A DNA stretch of 64,000 bases from Mesorhizobium qingshengii (GTDB lineage Bacteria; Pseudomonadota; Alphaproteobacteria; Rhizobiales; Rhizobiaceae). The translations under genes and the position numbers were made by a program. This document shows, in pieces, positions 36,079-44,338 of this stretch (positions within the stretch are counted from its first letter, which is position 1; the number at the start of each line of letters is the position of its first letter). The stretch is from the NCBI RefSeq assembly GCF_027563465.1, contig NZ_JAPFQA010000006.1, positions 62,001 to 126,000 on the forward strand, read 5' to 3'. The notes below the pieces were generated by a model. The model was given only the letters and a program-made list of their open reading frames with translations, searched no databases and had not been told where the DNA came from.

Positions 36079-36923
36079 CGCAGCACCGGGTCGAAGCGCG
36101 CCTTCAGCCCTTCGCCGAACTGGCTGAACGACAGCACGGTAAGGATCAGCGTGATCAGCGGGAATACCAGCACCCACCAGGCCTGATGGATCGACAGCCG
36201 ACCCTCGGCGATGATGCCGCCCCATGTCGGATCATCGGTCGAGATCGACAGGTTGACGAAGGACAGGATCGCCTCGACGATGACGGCGATGCCCATTTCC
36301 AGCGACAGCAACGCGACGATCGACGGCACCACATTGGGCAGCACTTCGCGCAGCATGATGCCGATGCGGCCATAGCCGGCGATGCGGGCATTCTCGACAT
36401 AGTCCATGCGCGACTGGCCCATGGTCTCGGCGCGGATCACCCGGCAAAAGCGCGTCCAGTCGATGACGGCGATGGCGATGATGACGGAACTTAGACCGGT
36501 GCCGAGCACGGCGACCAGGAGGATGGCGAACAACACCGGCGGAAACGCCATCCAGACATCGACGATGCGCGAGATGATGCGGTCGGCCCAGCCGCCGAAA
36601 TAGCCGGCGACCAGCCCAAGCGTCGAGCCGACCAGGCATGCGGCGGTGGCTGCCGCGAAAGCGACGATGAAGGCGATGCGGGCGCCGAAGATCAGCCGGG
36701 ACAGGAGATCGCGGCCGAGACTGTCGGTGCCGAGCCAGTAGCCGGGTTCGGCGCCGCTCATCCAGAACGGCGGCAGCCGCTCGAGCATCAGGTCCTGCGC
36801 CAGCGGGTCCTGCGGCGCGACCAGTGGCGCGAAGATCGCGGCAAGCAGTGCGAGCAGCAGCCAGCCGCCGGCCAACCACAGTTTCGCGCCCGAGCCATGT
36901 CTTGAAATGCGGCCGTCATCCAT
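36075..36923 (-). CDS. Oligopeptide-type ABC transporter permease (DppC-like), second importer
   Basis: A 282-residue inner-membrane permease. After a short cytoplasmic start (MDDGRISRHGSG) comes LWLAGGWLLLALLAAIFAPL, then WLGTDSLGRDLLSRLIFGARI, the DppC hallmark. The EAA loop is MDYVENARIAGYGRIGIMLREVLPN-like. The ATG at 36923 overlaps the DppB-like gene end by eight bases; the slightly earlier possible start at 36950 lies inside that gene and is less likely. Confidence 0.9.
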   Translation of the reverse strand: MDDGRISRHGSGAKLWLAGGWLLLALLAAIFAPLVAPQDPLAQDLMLERLPPFWMSGAEPGYWLGTDSLGRDLLSRLIFGARIAFIVAFAAATAACLVGSTLGLVAGYFGGWADRIISRIVDVWMAFPPVLFAILLVAVLGTGLSSVIIAIAVIDWTRFCRVIRAETMGQSRMDYVENARIAGYGRIGIMLREVLPNVVPSIVALLSLEMGIAVIVEAILSFVNLSISTDDPTWGGIIAEGRLSIHQAWWVLVFPLITLILTVLSFSQFGEGLKARFDPVLR

Positions 36924-37923
36924 GGCGCAACCTCGGATTGAGCAGCGCATACATCATGTCAACGATGAGGTTGATCAGCACGAACAACAGCGCGAAGACC
37001 AGCACGATGCCCTGGATCAGCGGCAGGTCGCGGTTGATGACGGCATCGATCGCCATGTTGCCGAGGCCTTCATAGGAGAACAGCCGCTCGACGATGACCG
37101 TGCCGCCGATGAGGAAGGTGAATTGTACCCCGACCAGGGTCAGCGTCGGCAGCGCGGCGTTCTTCAACGCCTCGCGCAGGATGACCTGCGTTTCCGAAAA
37201 ACCCTTCACCCGCGCCAGCACGACATAGTCGAGGTCGAGCACTTCCTTCAGCGACTGTTTCAACAGCTGCGCGATGATCGCCGCCAGCGGCAGCGCCAGC
37301 GCGACCGCCGGCATCAGCATGTGCTTCAAGAGATCCCAGGTCAGGTCAAAGCGCAGCCGAAGCAAGCTCTCGAACAGATAGAACTGGGTGACGAAGGGCA
37401 GGTCGAGCTGTGGCGACACCCGCCCGGAAATGTCGAAGACAGGGATCAGCACGCCGAACAGGAGGATCAGCACCAGGCCCCACAGGAAGTCGGGAATGGA
37501 AAGGGCGGTGCCACTGGCGATATCGATGCCGGCTTCGACAGCCGTGCCGCGTTCGCGGGCACCGAGGATGGCCGTCGTACCGCCGATCGCCACCGCCATG
37601 ATGAGCGCGACGATGGCGAGTTCGAGCGTCGCCGGCAGCCGGTTGAAGACCAGCCCCAGCACGTCCTGTCGCAGCGAGATCGAGGTGCCGAAATCGCCCC
37701 TGACGACGCCGGACAGCCAGATGAAGAATTGCTGCAGGATGGTCTTGTCGAGACCATAAAGCGCGCGCAACCGGGCGATGTCGGCATCCGTCGCGCCGGG
37801 CGGCAACATCATCGCGATCGGGTCGCCGGGCGCGACGCGGATCACCACGAAGACGACGACGGCCACGCCGAACAGCGTGACCAGCATCGTCAGAAGGCGG
37901 ATCAGGAATCTTTGCAGGAGCAT
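36916..37923 (-). CDS. Oligopeptide-type ABC transporter permease (DppB-like), second importer
   Basis: A 335-residue inner-membrane permease, beginning MLLQRFLIRLLTMLVTLFGV with VIRVAPGDPIAMMLPPGATDADIARLRALYG next, typical for DppB. The EAA loop is recognisable in DLDYVVLARVKGFSETQVILREAL. The first codons (ATG CTC CTG CAA AGA TT) belong to a 15-base sequence that is directly repeated just upstream of the start, see the repeat at 37907. No good Shine-Dalgarno sequence is seen. The binding-protein gene lies 90 bases upstream with a hairpin in between. Confidence 0.9.
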   Translation of the reverse strand: MLLQRFLIRLLTMLVTLFGVAVVVFVVIRVAPGDPIAMMLPPGATDADIARLRALYGLDKTILQQFFIWLSGVVRGDFGTSISLRQDVLGLVFNRLPATLELAIVALIMAVAIGGTTAILGARERGTAVEAGIDIASGTALSIPDFLWGLVLILLFGVLIPVFDISGRVSPQLDLPFVTQFYLFESLLRLRFDLTWDLLKHMLMPAVALALPLAAIIAQLLKQSLKEVLDLDYVVLARVKGFSETQVILREALKNAALPTLTLVGVQFTFLIGGTVIVERLFSYEGLGNMAIDAVINRDLPLIQGIVLVFALLFVLINLIVDMMYALLNPRLRHG

Positions 37924-37941
37924 GTAAATCTTTGCAGGAGC
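37907..37941. repeat. 15-base direct repeat over the permease start codon
   Basis: AATCTTTGCAGGAGC occurs at 37907-37921 and again at 37927-37941. The first copy covers the first codons of the permease gene and the second lies just upstream of its ATG, a 20-base-period duplication. It probably arose by slippage and creates the spacing between the start and the upstream hairpin. Confidence 0.8.
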
Positions 37942-37969
37942 CCGCGGGCTCGTATGCCTGATGGAAAAT

Positions 37970-37995
37970 GCGCGCCGTCGCTGTCGACGGCGCGC
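37970..37995. repeat. Hairpin between binding-protein and permease genes, second importer
   Basis: Perfect 10-bp arms GCGCGCCGTC (37970-37979) and GACGGCGCGC (37986-37995) around a 6-base loop, 18 bases after the binding-protein stop on the minus strand. Same position as the hairpins at 17003 and 23262 in two other importers; no T-tract. Confidence 0.65.
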
Positions 37996-38013
37996 GGCAA
38001 TCCCGGGCCGATA

Positions 38014-39543
38014 TCAGGCCGGGGTCATCAGGGCCGGCAGCAGCGCGCCGGACACGTGCTGGACCACATTGACGCCCTTGGCATGCACGATCGGTTGCGC
38101 ATACTGCATCAGCGGCAGCACATAGGCTTGCTCGGCGATGTATTTGTCGACCGCCTTCCAGCCGGCAATGCGCTTGGCCTCGTCCTTCTCGCCCCACAGC
38201 GGGTTGATCATGTCGATCAGGTCCTGGCTGTCCCACACCGAATGCGGGCTCGGGCCGTACATGGCAAAGCCGGTCGAGGTGGTCGGGTCGCCGATGGCGT
38301 TGCCCCAATTGTAGAAGGCGGCCGGCGCCAGCTTGTCGGCGGCGCGCAGCTCGTAGTGCTTGGCGATCTCGTAGACCTCGATCGTCGCCTCGATGCCGAC
38401 CTTGCGCCACATGCCGACGATCGCCTGGATCATCTCATAGTCCTTGGGCTTGAAGCCCTTGGTCGTCTGGATGGTGAACTTGACCGGCTTTTCCGGCGAA
38501 TAGCCGGAGGCGGCCAGCAATTCCTTGGCCTTTTCCGGATTGTGCTCGACCTTGATCGACGCATCGTAAGCCGTGTATTCCGGCGTCTCCAGTGTATCGA
38601 TGGGCTGGCCGTAGCCGCGCAGCAGGCGGTCGACGAGCAGCTTCTTGTCGATCGACATCACCGCAGCCTGGCGGACATTCTTGTCCAGCATCGCCTCGAT
38701 GTCGTTGAAGAAGATCATGCCGATGTCGGAAACGTTCTTGCACGAGCCGGCAAGACCGTCCTTGGCGATCAGCCGGTCATACTCTTCATAGGGAATTTCG
38801 AGCGTCACCTGCGAGGAACCGGATTCGATCTCGGCGACGCGGCTCGCCGCATCGGTGACGAACTTGATCGTCACATTCTCGAAGGCCGGCTTGCCGCCCC
38901 AGTAGGTCGGGTTGGCCTTGAGCCGCAGGAAGGCGTTGCGCTCGAACTTCTCGACCATGTAGGGACCGGTGCCGATCGGCGCCTTCTCGAAGCCTTCGGC
39001 GCCGACCTTCTCGTAATACGCCTTGGGCAGGATGTAGCCGGTCAGGAACGACATCCATTTGAAATACACCGGGTCGAACTGCACGACGTCGCCGGTGATC
39101 TTGTTGCCGTCGATCTTGAAGTTGTTGACGTTCTTCCACACGAACTGGATCGGGTTGCCGGTCTTTTCGTCACCCGCCCGCTGCAGCGACCAGACCACGT
39201 CTTCGGCCGTGAACGGCGAACCGTCATGCCAGGTCACGCCTTCGCGCACCGTCATCATGATCTTGGTGCGGTCGTCGTTCCAGCCCCACTCGGTCAGCAG
39301 GCCCGGTGCGAAGGACAGGTCCGGCTTCTGCGGGATGAACTGGTCGAACACCGACTGGTAGAGGCCCTGGATCGTCGGGTTGACCGCCGAAGGTCCGGTG
39401 GTCGGATCCCAGGACGGCAGGTTGACGTTGTAGGCGATGGTCAGTTCGCCTGCTGCCGCCTTGGCGATCCGCGGCAGGCCGACGGCGGCCACCCCGAGTG
39501 CCGCGGCACTGTATCCGAGCAATTCGCGTCTGTTGATTGTCAT
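38014..39543 (-). CDS. Oligopeptide-type ABC transporter binding protein, second importer
   Basis: A 509-residue SBP_bac_5 protein. The N-terminus MTINRRELLGYSAAALGVAA ending IAKAAA is a twin-arginine-like or Sec signal. The mature part has LTIAYNVNLPSWDPTTGPSA, WHDGSPFTAEDVVWSLQRA, IGTGPYMVEKFERN and LKANPTYWGGKPAFENVTIKF, all family hallmarks. Such proteins bind peptides, opines, plant glycosides or other amphiphilic compounds; here the catabolic neighbours suggest an aromatic or amino compound. It precedes two permease and two ATPase genes. ATG 39543 follows the 19-base tandem repeat region by about 90 bases. Confidence 0.9.
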   Translation of the reverse strand: MTINRRELLGYSAAALGVAAVGLPRIAKAAAGELTIAYNVNLPSWDPTTGPSAVNPTIQGLYQSVFDQFIPQKPDLSFAPGLLTEWGWNDDRTKIMMTVREGVTWHDGSPFTAEDVVWSLQRAGDEKTGNPIQFVWKNVNNFKIDGNKITGDVVQFDPVYFKWMSFLTGYILPKAYYEKVGAEGFEKAPIGTGPYMVEKFERNAFLRLKANPTYWGGKPAFENVTIKFVTDAASRVAEIESGSSQVTLEIPYEEYDRLIAKDGLAGSCKNVSDIGMIFFNDIEAMLDKNVRQAAVMSIDKKLLVDRLLRGYGQPIDTLETPEYTAYDASIKVEHNPEKAKELLAASGYSPEKPVKFTIQTTKGFKPKDYEMIQAIVGMWRKVGIEATIEVYEIAKHYELRAADKLAPAAFYNWGNAIGDPTTSTGFAMYGPSPHSVWDSQDLIDMINPLWGEKDEAKRIAGWKAVDKYIAEQAYVLPLMQYAQPIVHAKGVNVVQHVSGALLPALMTPA

Positions 39544-39633
39544 GGTCGTTCCCCTTGTTGGTTGTATTTTCTTTGCGCGGCAATGTCAGTTCATTGGTTC
39601 AGGCTCCTTGGGCAGCAGCGCCTTGCCCTCCTT

Positions 39634-39671
39634 CACCTCTAGAAATCTTCGGCACCTCTAGAAATCTTCGG
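39634..39671. repeat. 19-base perfect tandem duplication
   Basis: CACCTCTAGAAATCTTCGG is present twice head to tail, at 39634-39652 and 39653-39671, directly after the stop codon (39675-39677) of the FAD oxidoreductase gene on the minus strand. It lies between that gene and the binding-protein gene and could have arisen by replication slippage. Confidence 0.9.
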
Positions 39672-39674
39672 CTC

Positions 39675-41249
39675 CTACCTCCCGCCAAGCTGTTGCGCGA
39701 GCATGTAGCCCGAAGCCGCGCCGGTGCCGGCGCCCGGCCACGTCGCGGCACCCGTGAGATGCAGATGCGCCACCGGCGTATTCCAGCCGGCGAAACCGCG
39801 CGCCGGGCGAAACAGGAAATTCTGCGCCAGATGATGGCTGCCGCAGACCTGGTCGCCGCCGACGAGGTTCGGGTTCTCGCGTTCCAGGTCTATGGGCGAA
39901 AACACCGCGCGGCCCAGGATCTTCCTTCGCAGGCCAGGCGCGTAGCTTTCGATGATGTCGAGGACGCGGTCGGCGTAGCGGTCCTTGACCTTGTCCCAGT
40001 GGTCCGGCGCGACCTTGCCGGCGGCGTCGCCGAGGATCTCGGCGGGCAGCATGCGCACCTGCACCCACAGCACATGCTTGCCTTCAGGCGCGCGAGACGG
40101 ATCGATCGCGGTCGGCTGGCCGACGACCAGCACCGGCTCGTCCGGAAGCATGCCTGCCATCGCCTGCTGATAGGTCCGCGACATCGCGTCGAGCGATGGC
40201 GACAGATGCACATAGGCGAACTGCCGAAGCTCGGCGCCGGCGCGCCAGTCCGGCAGATCGTCGAGCGCCAGATGGATCATCATCGTCCCCGGCGCGTGGC
40301 GGAATTCCTGCATCGCCGTGTCGAAGCCGGCGTCGCCGGAACCGTTGGGCAGCAACGTGCCGGTCAGCGCCTTTGGCGCAACGCCGGCGATGACCGCCTT
40401 GGTGGCGGTATGCGTCTCGCCGGTAGCGAGCCGCACGCCGGTCGCCTTGCCGGCGGAAACGGTGATCTCGGCCACTTCAGCTCCGGTGACGATCTTGCCG
40501 CCGGCGGCCGTGACCATCCCCGACAAGGCGCGGATGATGGTATCGGCGCCGCCCTTGCCCAGCACCATGCCAAAACTCTGGTTGGCCATCGATTCCAGAT
40601 AGGGGAACACGGCGCCGCCGGCGATGTCGGGTGCGAAGTCGAGATGCATGCCCCAGGTGGCGAGCGTTGCCCTGACATGCGCGGACTCGAAATTCTCCTC
40701 CAGCCAGGCACGTGGCGACGACAGCAGCAATCGCCCGGTGTCGAGCGCGCCGGCAGTACCTTTCTTGCGCCACAGGTTCCACGCGGTGCCGGCCAGCGCG
40801 CGGGCGCTCATCGGCGAGCCCAGCAGCCGGAACAGATGCTCGGCCTCCGCCGGGAAGGCGGCGACCAGCCTGCGCCATGTCGCGGCATCGGCTTCTGAGA
40901 AGGCGGCCATGCGCGCAGCGGTCTTTTCGAGATCGCTGCTGACGCCGAACCAGCGGCCGTCCGGAAAGGCGCTGGCGAAACAGTCGGCGACAGGCGCGAA
41001 CTCCAACCCCCGCGCTTTCAATTCATTTGCATATTTCCGATGGAAGGCCGAGCCGGCAAACAGGCTCAGATTCATCGCGCCGAAGTCATGGCGGAAGCCG
41101 GGAAGGGTGAATTCGCGGGTCTGGACGGCGCCGCCGATTGTTGCGCTGCGCTCGAAAATCCCGGTTTTCCAGCCTTTGAGCGCCAAATGCGCGGCGCATG
41201 CCAGACTGTTGTGGCCCGCCCCGACAAAGATGGCGTCGAACTCGCTCAC
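39675..41249 (-). CDS. Phytoene-desaturase-like FAD-dependent oxidoreductase A
   Basis: A 524-residue flavoprotein of the phytoene dehydrogenase/amine oxidase superfamily. The FAD-binding GxGxxx pattern is VGAGHNSLACAAHLALKGWK followed by the E of IFERSATIGG; the C-terminal FAD region is LTGAATWPGAGTGAASGYMLAQ. No carotenoid genes are nearby, so it is not expected to act on phytoene; related proteins in catabolic loci are uncharacterised. The start is a GTG at 41249 with GGAAATGGGAACGGGG ahead. It is the first gene of the unit that goes on to the second importer, and is divergent from the cyclase gene. A paralogue is encoded at 42239. Confidence 0.82.
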   Translation of the reverse strand: MSEFDAIFVGAGHNSLACAAHLALKGWKTGIFERSATIGGAVQTREFTLPGFRHDFGAMNLSLFAGSAFHRKYANELKARGLEFAPVADCFASAFPDGRWFGVSSDLEKTAARMAAFSEADAATWRRLVAAFPAEAEHLFRLLGSPMSARALAGTAWNLWRKKGTAGALDTGRLLLSSPRAWLEENFESAHVRATLATWGMHLDFAPDIAGGAVFPYLESMANQSFGMVLGKGGADTIIRALSGMVTAAGGKIVTGAEVAEITVSAGKATGVRLATGETHTATKAVIAGVAPKALTGTLLPNGSGDAGFDTAMQEFRHAPGTMMIHLALDDLPDWRAGAELRQFAYVHLSPSLDAMSRTYQQAMAGMLPDEPVLVVGQPTAIDPSRAPEGKHVLWVQVRMLPAEILGDAAGKVAPDHWDKVKDRYADRVLDIIESYAPGLRRKILGRAVFSPIDLERENPNLVGGDQVCGSHHLAQNFLFRPARGFAGWNTPVAHLHLTGAATWPGAGTGAASGYMLAQQLGGR

Positions 41250-41264
41250 GCCCCGTTCCCATTT

Positions 41265-41280
41265 CCTTTATGCTTAAAGA
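41265..41280. promoter_or_regulatory. Candidate MarR-type operator 4 (FAD oxidoreductase/cyclase divergent promoter)
   Basis: CCTTTATGCTTAAAGA contains the imperfect dyad CTTTATGCTTAAAG and matches the three other candidate operators. It lies 16 bases upstream of the oxidoreductase start (touching its ribosome-binding region) and about 89 bases upstream of the cyclase-family start, so it could control both divergent units. Confidence 0.55.
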
Positions 41281-41368
41281 TAATTGCAGATGCATATGTT
41301 TTCGTCTAGTAGGATATTAAGGGCCGCGACGAGCCTTGATCATCACCACGAAAGAGGGAACAGAGACC

Positions 41369-42160
41369 ATGGACACCCAAAAACTCCTCGGCGAAGTCGC
41401 CGGCCAGCTTCTTTCAGGCGCCATCAAGGTGGTCGACCTGTCGGCACCGCTCGGGCCCGACACCCCGTTGATCAAGCTGCCGCCGGAACTCGCCGTCGAC
41501 ACGCCGAAGGTCGAGATCCACACCATCTCCGCCTATGACAAGAACGGTCCGTGGTGGGCGTGGAACTGGCTGAAGCTCGGCGAGCATTCGGGCACGCATT
41601 TCGACGCGCCCAAGCACTGGATCACCGGCAAGGACTATCCGGACGGCGCCACCGATACCATTCCGGCGCAGAACTTCGTCGGCCCGGTCAATGTCATCGA
41701 CTGTTCGAAGGAAGCCGCCGCCGATCATGACTTCCTGCTCACCGTCGACCACATCAAGGCTTGGGAAGCCAAGCATGGCGCCATCAATGCCGGCGAGTGG
41801 GTGGTGATGCGTACCGACTGGTACAAGCGCAACGGTTCGGAAGCCGAATTCCTCAATGCCAACGAGACCGGTCCGCACACGCCCGGCCCGACGGCCGAAG
41901 CCATCCAGTACCTGATCAGCAAGAACATCAAGGGCTGGGGTAGCGAGACCATCGGCACCGACGCCGGCAAGGCCGGCGGCATGGAGCCGCCATTCCCGGC
42001 GCACAGCCTGATGCACAAGGCCAACCGCTACGGGCTTGCCAGCCTGTGCAACCTCGACCAGCTGCCGCCGAAGGGTGCGATCCTGATCGCGGCGCCGCTC
42101 AAGATCGAGCATGGCACCGGCAGCCCGATCCGCGCGCTGGCGCTCGTCTCGAAAGCATGA
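41369..42160 (+). CDS. Cyclase-family metal hydrolase (kynurenine formamidase/isatin hydrolase-like)
   Basis: A 263-residue protein of the cyclase family (PF04199 type). The metal-binding motif HSGTHFDAPKHW supplies His73, His77, Asp79 and His83. Family members include bacterial kynurenine formamidase (opens N-formylkynurenine) and isatin hydrolase (opens isatin to isatinate), both acting on indole-derived compounds, but other substrates are known. At 263 residues it resembles the isatin-hydrolase branch more than the roughly 210-residue KynB. ATG 41369 is favoured over the in-frame TTG 41336 because GAGGGAA lies upstream. It is the first gene of an operon with an FAD oxidoreductase, MarR and IorAB-like genes. 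Confidence 0.85.
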   Translation: MDTQKLLGEVAGQLLSGAIKVVDLSAPLGPDTPLIKLPPELAVDTPKVEIHTISAYDKNGPWWAWNWLKLGEHSGTHFDAPKHWITGKDYPDGATDTIPAQNFVGPVNVIDCSKEAAADHDFLLTVDHIKAWEAKHGAINAGEWVVMRTDWYKRNGSEAEFLNANETGPHTPGPTAEAIQYLISKNIKGWGSETIGTDAGKAGGMEPPFPAHSLMHKANRYGLASLCNLDQLPPKGAILIAAPLKIEHGTGSPIRALALVSKA

Positions 42161-42238
42161 TCGCGCCAAGGCGAGGGCCGGTTTTGCAAGAGATCGTGCC
42201 CAAGCTGGATGACACACGCTGAACGAAGGCAGATCAAG

Positions 42239-43810
42239 GTGAGTCAGCCGGATCACATCATCGTCGGCAGCGGCATCAACGCGCTGGTCTGCGCGGCGAT
42301 GCTCGGCGGCAAGGGCGCCAAGGTGCTCGTCCTCGAGCGCAACGACCGCATCGGCGGCTGCGTGCGCACCGAGGAGATCACCGCGCCCGGCTTCATCCAT
42401 GACGTGATGGCGACCACCTTTGTGCTTTTCATCACCTCGCCGGCCTTTGCAGCGTTGGGCGCCGACCTCGCCCGGCACGGGCTGGAGTTCTGCCACACGA
42501 GCACGCCGACCGGCGTGCTGCGGCCAGACGGCAGCCATGCCGTGCTCGGCACCGACCGTGCCGCCAACATTGCCGCCCTGAACGCGATCGCGGCGGGTGA
42601 CGGCGACCGGCACGCTAGCGATGTCGGCGGCATCGAACGCAATGCCGGCCTGCTGTTCGGCCTGCTCGGCGGCAGCCTTTGGTCCTACCCGACGGCGAAG
42701 CTGCTGGCGGGCGAAGCCTGGCGGCGAAAGCCGCGCGATCTCGCCGCCTTTCTCGGCGAAGCCCTGGTGCCGGCGCGCGGCTGGCTGGAAAGCACCTACC
42801 GGTCGGAGACCATCCGCGCGCTATGGGCGCCTTGGGTGCTGCATGCCGGCCTTGGGCCGGAAGATGCTTTCTCCGGCCAGATCGCCAAGGTCATCGCCTT
42901 TGCGCTGGAAGCCGCCGGCGCGCCGATCGTCAAGGGCGGCGCGAAGAACCTGCTGTCGGCCTTCGAGGCGCTGATCACCGAGCGCGGCGGCGTCATTTCC
43001 ACCGAAGCGGACGTTGCCTCCATCATCCTGACCGGAGGCCGCGCCACCGGCGTTCGGCTGGCGTCGGGCGAAACGGTCCACGCGAAGAAGAGCATCATCT
43101 GCTCGGTGACGCCGACGCAGCTCTACGGTCGGCTGCTCGGCAGCGAGGCTCCCAGGGACGATGTCGAGGCGACGCGGAAATACCGCTACGGCAAGGGCAA
43201 TTTCCAGATCCACTACGCCCTCGACAAGCCGCCGGCATGGCGGGGCGAAGGACTGGACAAGGTGGCCTTGCTGCACCTGACGCCCGGACTGGATGGCGTG
43301 TCGAAGGCCTGCAACGAGGCGGCGCGCGGCATGCTGCCGGAGGTGCCGACCATCTGTGTCGGCCAGCCGCATGCGCTTGATCCCTCACGCTGCCCGCAGG
43401 GCAAGGCGATCCTGTGGCTGCAGCTCCCCGAGGCGCCCCGGCATATCAAGGGCGACGCCGCCGGCAGGCTGCAGGCACCCGCTGACGGGCAATGGACCGA
43501 AGCGCTGCGCGAGGCCTATGCCGATCGTGTCGAAGCGATCCTCGCCAACCATATCGACGGCTTCAAGGGCAGTGTGATTGCGCGCCGCGCCTATTCTCCG
43601 GCTGATCTGGAAGCGATGAACATCAATCTGGTCGGCGGCGACCCCTATGGCGGCTCGTCGACCCTCGACCAGTCGTTCCTGTGGCGGCCGTTCAAGGCCA
43701 GCCGCAACCACCAGACCGGCATCAAGGGCCTTTACCACATCGGCGCCTCGACCCATCCGGGCGCCGGCCTGGGCGGCGGCTCCGGCTTTCTCCTGGCGGG
43801 GAGGCTGTGA
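42239..43810 (+). CDS. Phytoene-desaturase-like FAD-dependent oxidoreductase B
   Basis: A 523-residue paralogue of the protein encoded at 39675. The FAD-binding segment VGSGINALVCAAMLGGKGAK is followed by VLERNDRIGGCVRTEEI; the C-terminal FAD region is IGASTHPGAGLGGGSGFLLAG. The shared tail NLVGGDPYGGSSTLDQSFLWRP matches the sister protein (NLVGGDQVCGSHHLAQNFLF). The substrate is unknown. The GTG at 42239 is chosen since the FAD motif follows at once and AAGG lies 9 bases ahead; ATG 42209 would add 10 residues and has no ribosome-binding site. The stop overlaps the MarR gene start (TGATG). Confidence 0.82.
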   Translation: MSQPDHIIVGSGINALVCAAMLGGKGAKVLVLERNDRIGGCVRTEEITAPGFIHDVMATTFVLFITSPAFAALGADLARHGLEFCHTSTPTGVLRPDGSHAVLGTDRAANIAALNAIAAGDGDRHASDVGGIERNAGLLFGLLGGSLWSYPTAKLLAGEAWRRKPRDLAAFLGEALVPARGWLESTYRSETIRALWAPWVLHAGLGPEDAFSGQIAKVIAFALEAAGAPIVKGGAKNLLSAFEALITERGGVISTEADVASIILTGGRATGVRLASGETVHAKKSIICSVTPTQLYGRLLGSEAPRDDVEATRKYRYGKGNFQIHYALDKPPAWRGEGLDKVALLHLTPGLDGVSKACNEAARGMLPEVPTICVGQPHALDPSRCPQGKAILWLQLPEAPRHIKGDAAGRLQAPADGQWTEALREAYADRVEAILANHIDGFKGSVIARRAYSPADLEAMNINLVGGDPYGGSSTLDQSFLWRPFKASRNHQTGIKGLYHIGASTHPGAGLGGGSGFLLAGRL

Positions 43811-44292
43811 TGGAACAGAAGGTCGCGGAAAGGCGCCAGCGCATCTCGACCCTGGGGCAGATCGGCCTGCAACAATTCGCGCCCTATCTGATGAACCGCA
43901 TCATGGGTCGCTACAACGCCACCTTGCGCGACGATTTTCGCAAGCAGGGCCTGACCATTCCGCAGGTGCGCACGCTTGCCGTGCTGTCAGTCACCGACGG
44001 CGTCACCGTCAACGACCTCTCGGTCTATACGGTCATCGAGCAGTCGACCTTGAGCCGGACGCTCGACACGCTGGAGGGGCAAGGGTTTGTGCGGCGCGAG
44101 CAAGGGGTCACCGACAGCCGTATCCGCCATGTGTTCCTGACCGACGATGGCCGCGCCGAGTTCGCGCGCGCCTGGCCGGCCATGCATGACGCGTTCGAGG
44201 CGATGTTCGACGATGTCGACGATGCCGAATACGCGGCGCTGATCGCGACGCTGCAGAAGATGCTGAAGAACATTCGCAAGCACGACATCTAG
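43810..44292 (+). CDS. MarR-family transcriptional regulator (IorAB operon)
   Basis: A 160-residue MarR-type regulator. The helix-turn-helix region runs from VTVNDLSVYTVIEQSTLSRTL to DTLEGQGFV and the wing is REQGVTDSRIRHVFLTDDGRA. Its ATG overlaps the upstream FAD oxidoreductase stop by one base, so it is made with that operon. Together with the MarR at 30023 it is a candidate to bind the shared palindromes. It differs clearly in sequence from the other MarR, so the two may answer different ligands. Confidence 0.87.
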   Translation: MEQKVAERRQRISTLGQIGLQQFAPYLMNRIMGRYNATLRDDFRKQGLTIPQVRTLAVLSVTDGVTVNDLSVYTVIEQSTLSRTLDTLEGQGFVRREQGVTDSRIRHVFLTDDGRAEFARAWPAMHDAFEAMFDDVDDAEYAALIATLQKMLKNIRKHDI

Positions 44293-44301
44293 ATGTACGC
44301 A

Positions 44302-44320
44302 CCGCCGGCGCGCCCGGCGG
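44302..44320. repeat. GC stem-loop between MarR and IorA-like genes
   Basis: Arms CCGCCGG (44302-44308) and CCGGCGG (44314-44320) with a 5-base loop, just ahead of the AAGGAGG ribosome-binding site (44327-44333) of the IorA-like gene. It could attenuate read-through from the MarR gene; there is no T-tract. Confidence 0.4.
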
Positions 44321-44338
44321 TAACGGAAGGAGGCCGAC

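Noticed and set aside
36907..39642. Very long open frame on the plus strand across the second importer
   Set aside because: It is antisense to four genes with clear family motifs and its translation (rich in Arg, His, Asp) has no motif. High GC content creates such shadows.
39675..43810. Carotenoid biosynthesis genes
   Set aside because: Both flavoproteins resemble phytoene desaturase only in general family features; no phytoene synthase, cyclase or GGPP synthase is nearby and the context is catabolic.
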